From: an uncultured Clostridia bacterium
GTDB taxonomy: Bacteria > Bacillota > Clostridia > TANB77 > CAG-508
NCBI GenBank assembly: GCA_934162925.1
Contig: CAKPJR010000011.1
Location: 1-16,583 of the forward strand
DNA length: 16,583 bases
Reading direction: 5' to 3'
Below are positions 14,204-16,583 of the stretch, one piece after another. How positions within the stretch are numbered: the first letter of the stretch is position 1; each line of letters begins with the position of its first letter. The notes beneath the pieces are model-generated. The model saw only the letters and a list, made by a program, of their open reading frames with translations, ran no database searches and had not been told where the DNA came from. The position numbers were made by a program, and so were the translations under genes.

Positions 14204-15781
14204 GTGTCAAAAAAAGAAGAAAATATAAATAAAGAAGAAAAAAAGCAAGCACTAAAGATTAACTTAAAAACTTTTATAATTATAACTATAATTATAGTAT
14301 TAGCAATTGGTACAATTATAGAAATTGTTATCACAAATAATAAAAGAAAAAGTAAGGATAATAGTACTAATTTGATAGAAACTTCAAATACTACTGAATT
14401 TGAAGACAAAAAACAGACAACAAAATTTGAGCCTAAAAAATTTGAACAGAAGTATTTGGATTTATATAATATTGTAAAAGGGTCTGATGAAACAATAAAT
14501 GGAATTACATATTCATATAAGAATAAAGATGTGTATTCAAGTTTATGTTCAGCTTTGGACTATGGTATAAACAAGATAAATGCTGAAGATAAGCTAAATA
14601 TTATTTACAATGGACTGAATATAGAAAATGATATAACAGTTCAAGATATTAAAGATATAATAAAAAAATATTATAACTTAGATGAGAATTTTAATGGAGA
14701 TAGTAATTATCTACCTGAATTAAATATTTATATTGACAAAAATAGTGCAACAAAATTTGTATTATCTGGAGATACATATGAAATGCAAAATAGTTATAAA
14801 GTAATAAATACAGAAAATATTAATGAAAAAACAGTTGATACTACAAGTGGGTATTTATTAGGATTATTAGATAATGTAAAAGAAGAAGAAAACAAAATAA
14901 TATTAACAGAAAAAGTATTTAAAGTAAATTATGATGGAAAGTATAAATTAAGTAATATAGATGGAGAATTAATTGATACTATTAATAATTTAAACGATTT
15001 CGATATAGCAAAACATTATGACAGCATTCGTTCTTATGAATACATATTTACTAAAAGAGATCATGGAACATATTATTTAAGTGAATTTGAAGCAAACTAT
15101 AAATATCAAAAAGAACCATCTGAAGGCGAAGATGGAATAATATTATATGCACCTAATAAAGTTTTTACTATAGAAGATTATATTGATGTACTACATCCAG
15201 CTGGTACAAGCATACCGGATTTTGATAATATAAATAATGCTGATAGAAATTGGATTTGGCATACAGTTAGATGTTTAATAGATGTTTTAGATACACGCAA
15301 AGAAAATAATGAGATTTCATACAATGGAATTACCAAGATTGCAAATATAATTTTTGGGGATGATTTTAAACAGAAATTCCCTAGTAGTGGTGACTACTAT
15401 TTAAGCTATAATTCTGATTCAGGCTACTATAAGACTCATTCTTATATGGAATGGGCTGAAGACTATTATCCTTCATATGTTATAAAAAACATTACAAAAC
15501 AAGACGAAAAAACATATATAGCAACAATTGTTGAATATGTTGTAATTGATGATACATTTAAAGGGAATGGTTCAACTGCGAAGTTATATAATAATAAAGA
15601 TTATTATGATGGCAGTGAAAAGTATATTAAAGAATTTAAAAACTATGATAAGGTAATTGGTGAGAGAGAAACTAAAGAATATGTATTAAAAAATGTAGAT
15701 AAATTTACAACAAAACAATTAACAATCAATTTAGATGAAAATCATAATTTTAATATAACATCTTGCAAAACAATTAAATAA
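14204..15781 (+). CDS. Membrane-anchored surface protein, paralogue of the WG-repeat protein N-terminal half
   Basis: A 525-residue protein starting with GTG, with AAAGGAGG 8 nt upstream. Residues about 20-43 are a membrane helix (FIIITIIIVLAIGTIIEIVI), after a charged cytoplasmic start that shares the LKTF motif with the WG protein. Residues about 72-290 match the WG protein module: KKFEQKYLDLYNIVKG, ITYSYKNKD, DIKDIIKKYYN, GLLDNVKEEENKIILTEKVF and YEYIFTKRDHGTYYLSEF. The C-terminal 220 residues differ completely: no WG repeats, but an aromatic-rich domain (RNWIWHTVRCLIDVLDTR, YMEWAEDYYPSYVIKN) that I do not recognise. Its own ECF-type promoter places it in the sigma factor's regulon. Probable extracellular stress- or ligand-related protein; function unknown. 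Confidence 0.7.
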   Translation: MSKKEENINKEEKKQALKINLKTFIIITIIIVLAIGTIIEIVITNNKRKSKDNSTNLIETSNTTEFEDKKQTTKFEPKKFEQKYLDLYNIVKGSDETINGITYSYKNKDVYSSLCSALDYGINKINAEDKLNIIYNGLNIENDITVQDIKDIIKKYYNLDENFNGDSNYLPELNIYIDKNSATKFVLSGDTYEMQNSYKVINTENINEKTVDTTSGYLLGLLDNVKEEENKIILTEKVFKVNYDGKYKLSNIDGELIDTINNLNDFDIAKHYDSIRSYEYIFTKRDHGTYYLSEFEANYKYQKEPSEGEDGIILYAPNKVFTIEDYIDVLHPAGTSIPDFDNINNADRNWIWHTVRCLIDVLDTRKENNEISYNGITKIANIIFGDDFKQKFPSSGDYYLSYNSDSGYYKTHSYMEWAEDYYPSYVIKNITKQDEKTYIATIVEYVVIDDTFKGNGSTAKLYNNKDYYDGSEKYIKEFKNYDKVIGERETKEYVLKNVDKFTTKQLTINLDENHNFNITSCKTIK

Positions 15782-16294
15782 ATTATCATCTTTAATTATT
15801 ACACCATGAATAAGTCCATCTTGAATTGGTTTTACTGTTCTATTATCTGCATCACATATTTTTATAATTACAATAACAAATTTTTTAAAAAACAATTTTT
15901 CATATTATTTTGTTATCTTAGCTATATTTAAAATTATTTGCTTATTCACATATTAAGATTTATTTTTAAGAGTAGGTAGCTTTTATAGTATGCATAAATA
16001 TTGAAATTTATAAAAATTGTGATATACTTTAGTAAATTAATTGATATTTGTATCAATCGCTAAAGGTATGAAAAAAGTTGTAGATATCTATGTTGTTCAC
16101 ATCAGAATAAGAAAAGCAAGGATTTTAACCCTTGTTTTTTTCTATATTTTTTAATAAAAGTAATGCAATAGTAATGCGGTAGGAATTAAATAATCTTTTG
16201 CAATCATTGCAAGTTTTGCTAACATGATTTGTAACCTTGATATTTTTGATATCATAAAAAACAACGAGAAAAAAATCAAAAAGTAAACGTTTCA
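15782..16294. other. Intergenic region without a convincing gene
   Basis: AT-rich spacer. On the - strand, a short protein-like stretch (KICDADNRTVKPIQDGLIHG, about 15795-15860) runs into the 3' end of the previous gene and lacks a start; it may be a gene fragment. On the + strand, a frame ending near 16153 contains GMKKVVDIYVVHIRIRK without a ribosome binding site. A 15-nt palindrome TTGCAATCATTGCAA lies at 16198-16212 and may be a protein-binding site. Confidence 0.4.
16117..16141 (+). terminator. Intrinsic terminator
   Basis: CAAGG (16117-16121) and CCTTG (16130-16134) with an 8-nt loop, flanked by A-rich and followed by a T7 run. It may terminate the surface-protein transcript or a short unidentified one. 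Confidence 0.6.
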
Positions 16295-16331
16295 GGCATA
16301 GAGCACAGTTATAAAAACTGTGCTCTATGCC
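16295..16331. repeat. Perfect 16-bp stem-loop between the surface protein and Nudix genes
   Basis: 16295-16310 and 16316-16331 are exact reverse complements around a 5-nt loop (core GGCATAGAGCACAGTT). The stem is GC-richer than the surroundings. The T-run is weak on both sides, so it may be a strong bidirectional terminator or a dispersed palindromic element. Confidence 0.75.
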
Positions 16332-16347
16332 ATTTTATAGATAAAGA

Positions 16348-16376
16348 TTGTAAAATTCATAATTTTATGCTACTTT
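16348..16376 (+). promoter_or_regulatory. Probable promoter of the Nudix gene
   Basis: TTGTAA (16348-16353), 17 bp, TACTTT (16371-16376) preceded by TGC, an extended -10. Both hexamers deviate from consensus, so only moderate support. Confidence 0.4.
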
Positions 16377-16392
16377 ATATATGGTGATTATT

Positions 16393-16583
16393 ATGAAATT
16401 TACAACACTATGCTATATAGAAAAAAATGATAAATGCTTAATGCTATATAGAAATAAAAAAGAAAATGATTTAAATGAAGGAAAATGGATTGGAGTAGGT
16501 GGAAAATTTGAAGAAAAGGAATCTCCAGAAGAATGTTTAGTTAGAGAGGTAAAAGAAGAAACAGGTTTAACATTAACAAAATA
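16393..16583 (+). CDS. Nudix hydrolase, N-terminal part (runs off the window)
   Basis: The first 63 residues of a Nudix family hydrolase. The Nudix box is complete: Gly at the start of GKFEEKESPEECLVREVKEE, followed by TGL, fitting Gx5Ex7REVxEExGL, with the Glu residues that bind the metal. The upstream part MKFTTLCYIEKNDKCLMLYR is the usual beta-strand start, with GKWIGVGGKFE next, of the MutT/8-oxo-dGTP diphosphatase type. ATG at 16393 is preferred, with GGTG 6 nt upstream; an in-frame ATG at 16381 lacks a ribosome binding site. The enzyme probably cleaves a nucleoside diphosphate derivative; the substrate cannot be told from this part. It seems to be an independent transcription unit unrelated to the ECF locus. 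Confidence 0.9.
   Translation, partial: MKFTTLCYIEKNDKCLMLYRNKKENDLNEGKWIGVGGKFEEKESPEECLVREVKEETGLTLTK

Noticed and set aside
14179..14409. - strand frame over the start of the second paralogue
   Set aside because: It is the complement of the membrane helix and lysine-rich start, with no ribosome binding site.
1..16583. CRISPR array, insertion sequence or diversity-generating retroelement
   Set aside because: No regularly spaced repeats, transposase, reverse transcriptase or template/variable repeat pair was found.

Overview
The window is very AT-rich DNA with strong AGGAGG-type ribosome binding sites, standard stop codons, ATG/GTG/TTG starts and Gram-positive phage and sigma-factor families. 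It fits a low-GC Firmicute, most likely a gut-type Clostridia, but the species cannot be named from the sequence. About the first 9.5 kb is the right end of an integrated tailed phage. The remainder is host chromosome.

Phage late region (1-8271, all + strand): the 3' part of a very large internal virion-type protein, closed by a terminator that overlaps its stop codon; a tail or baseplate protein whose expected start codon appears to be mutated; a tail-fibre protein with a collar domain; a small membrane protein of holin type; and a C39-peptidase endolysin with SH3-type wall-binding repeats.

Phage control region (8272-9469): on the - strand, a 39-codon hydrophobic ORF with its own promoter and a structured leader (candidate type I toxin-like peptide). 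On the + strand, a promoter followed by about 75 nt of back-to-back hairpins ending in a terminator (candidate small RNA). Then a - strand XRE-family repressor, and a divergent consensus promoter driving a 47-residue protein. A TTCGACA motif sits in both + promoters and beside the repressor gene, and is a good candidate for the repressor's operator.

Junction (9470-9552): the 3' 51 nt of a tRNA-Leu(UAG), starting exactly at the anticodon loop and ending in CCA, followed by the host tRNA terminator. This is the displaced half of the tRNA attachment site, so the prophage ends at about 9470. The host DNA just beyond carries further tRNA T-arm-like sequences and two gene fragments.

Host region (9553-16583): an ECF sigma factor, an overlapping membrane-anchored putative anti-sigma factor, a membrane-anchored WG-repeat protein, a C-terminal gene remnant, and a second membrane-anchored protein whose N-terminal half is paralogous to that of the WG-repeat protein but whose C-terminal half is unrelated. 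Near-identical ECF-type promoters, with a shared 17-nt block and the same 17-bp spacing, precede the sigma gene and the second paralogue. The locus therefore reads as a self-regulated envelope-sensing regulon with swapped extracellular modules. After about 600 nt with terminators and a perfect 16-bp stem-loop, the window ends inside a Nudix hydrolase gene.
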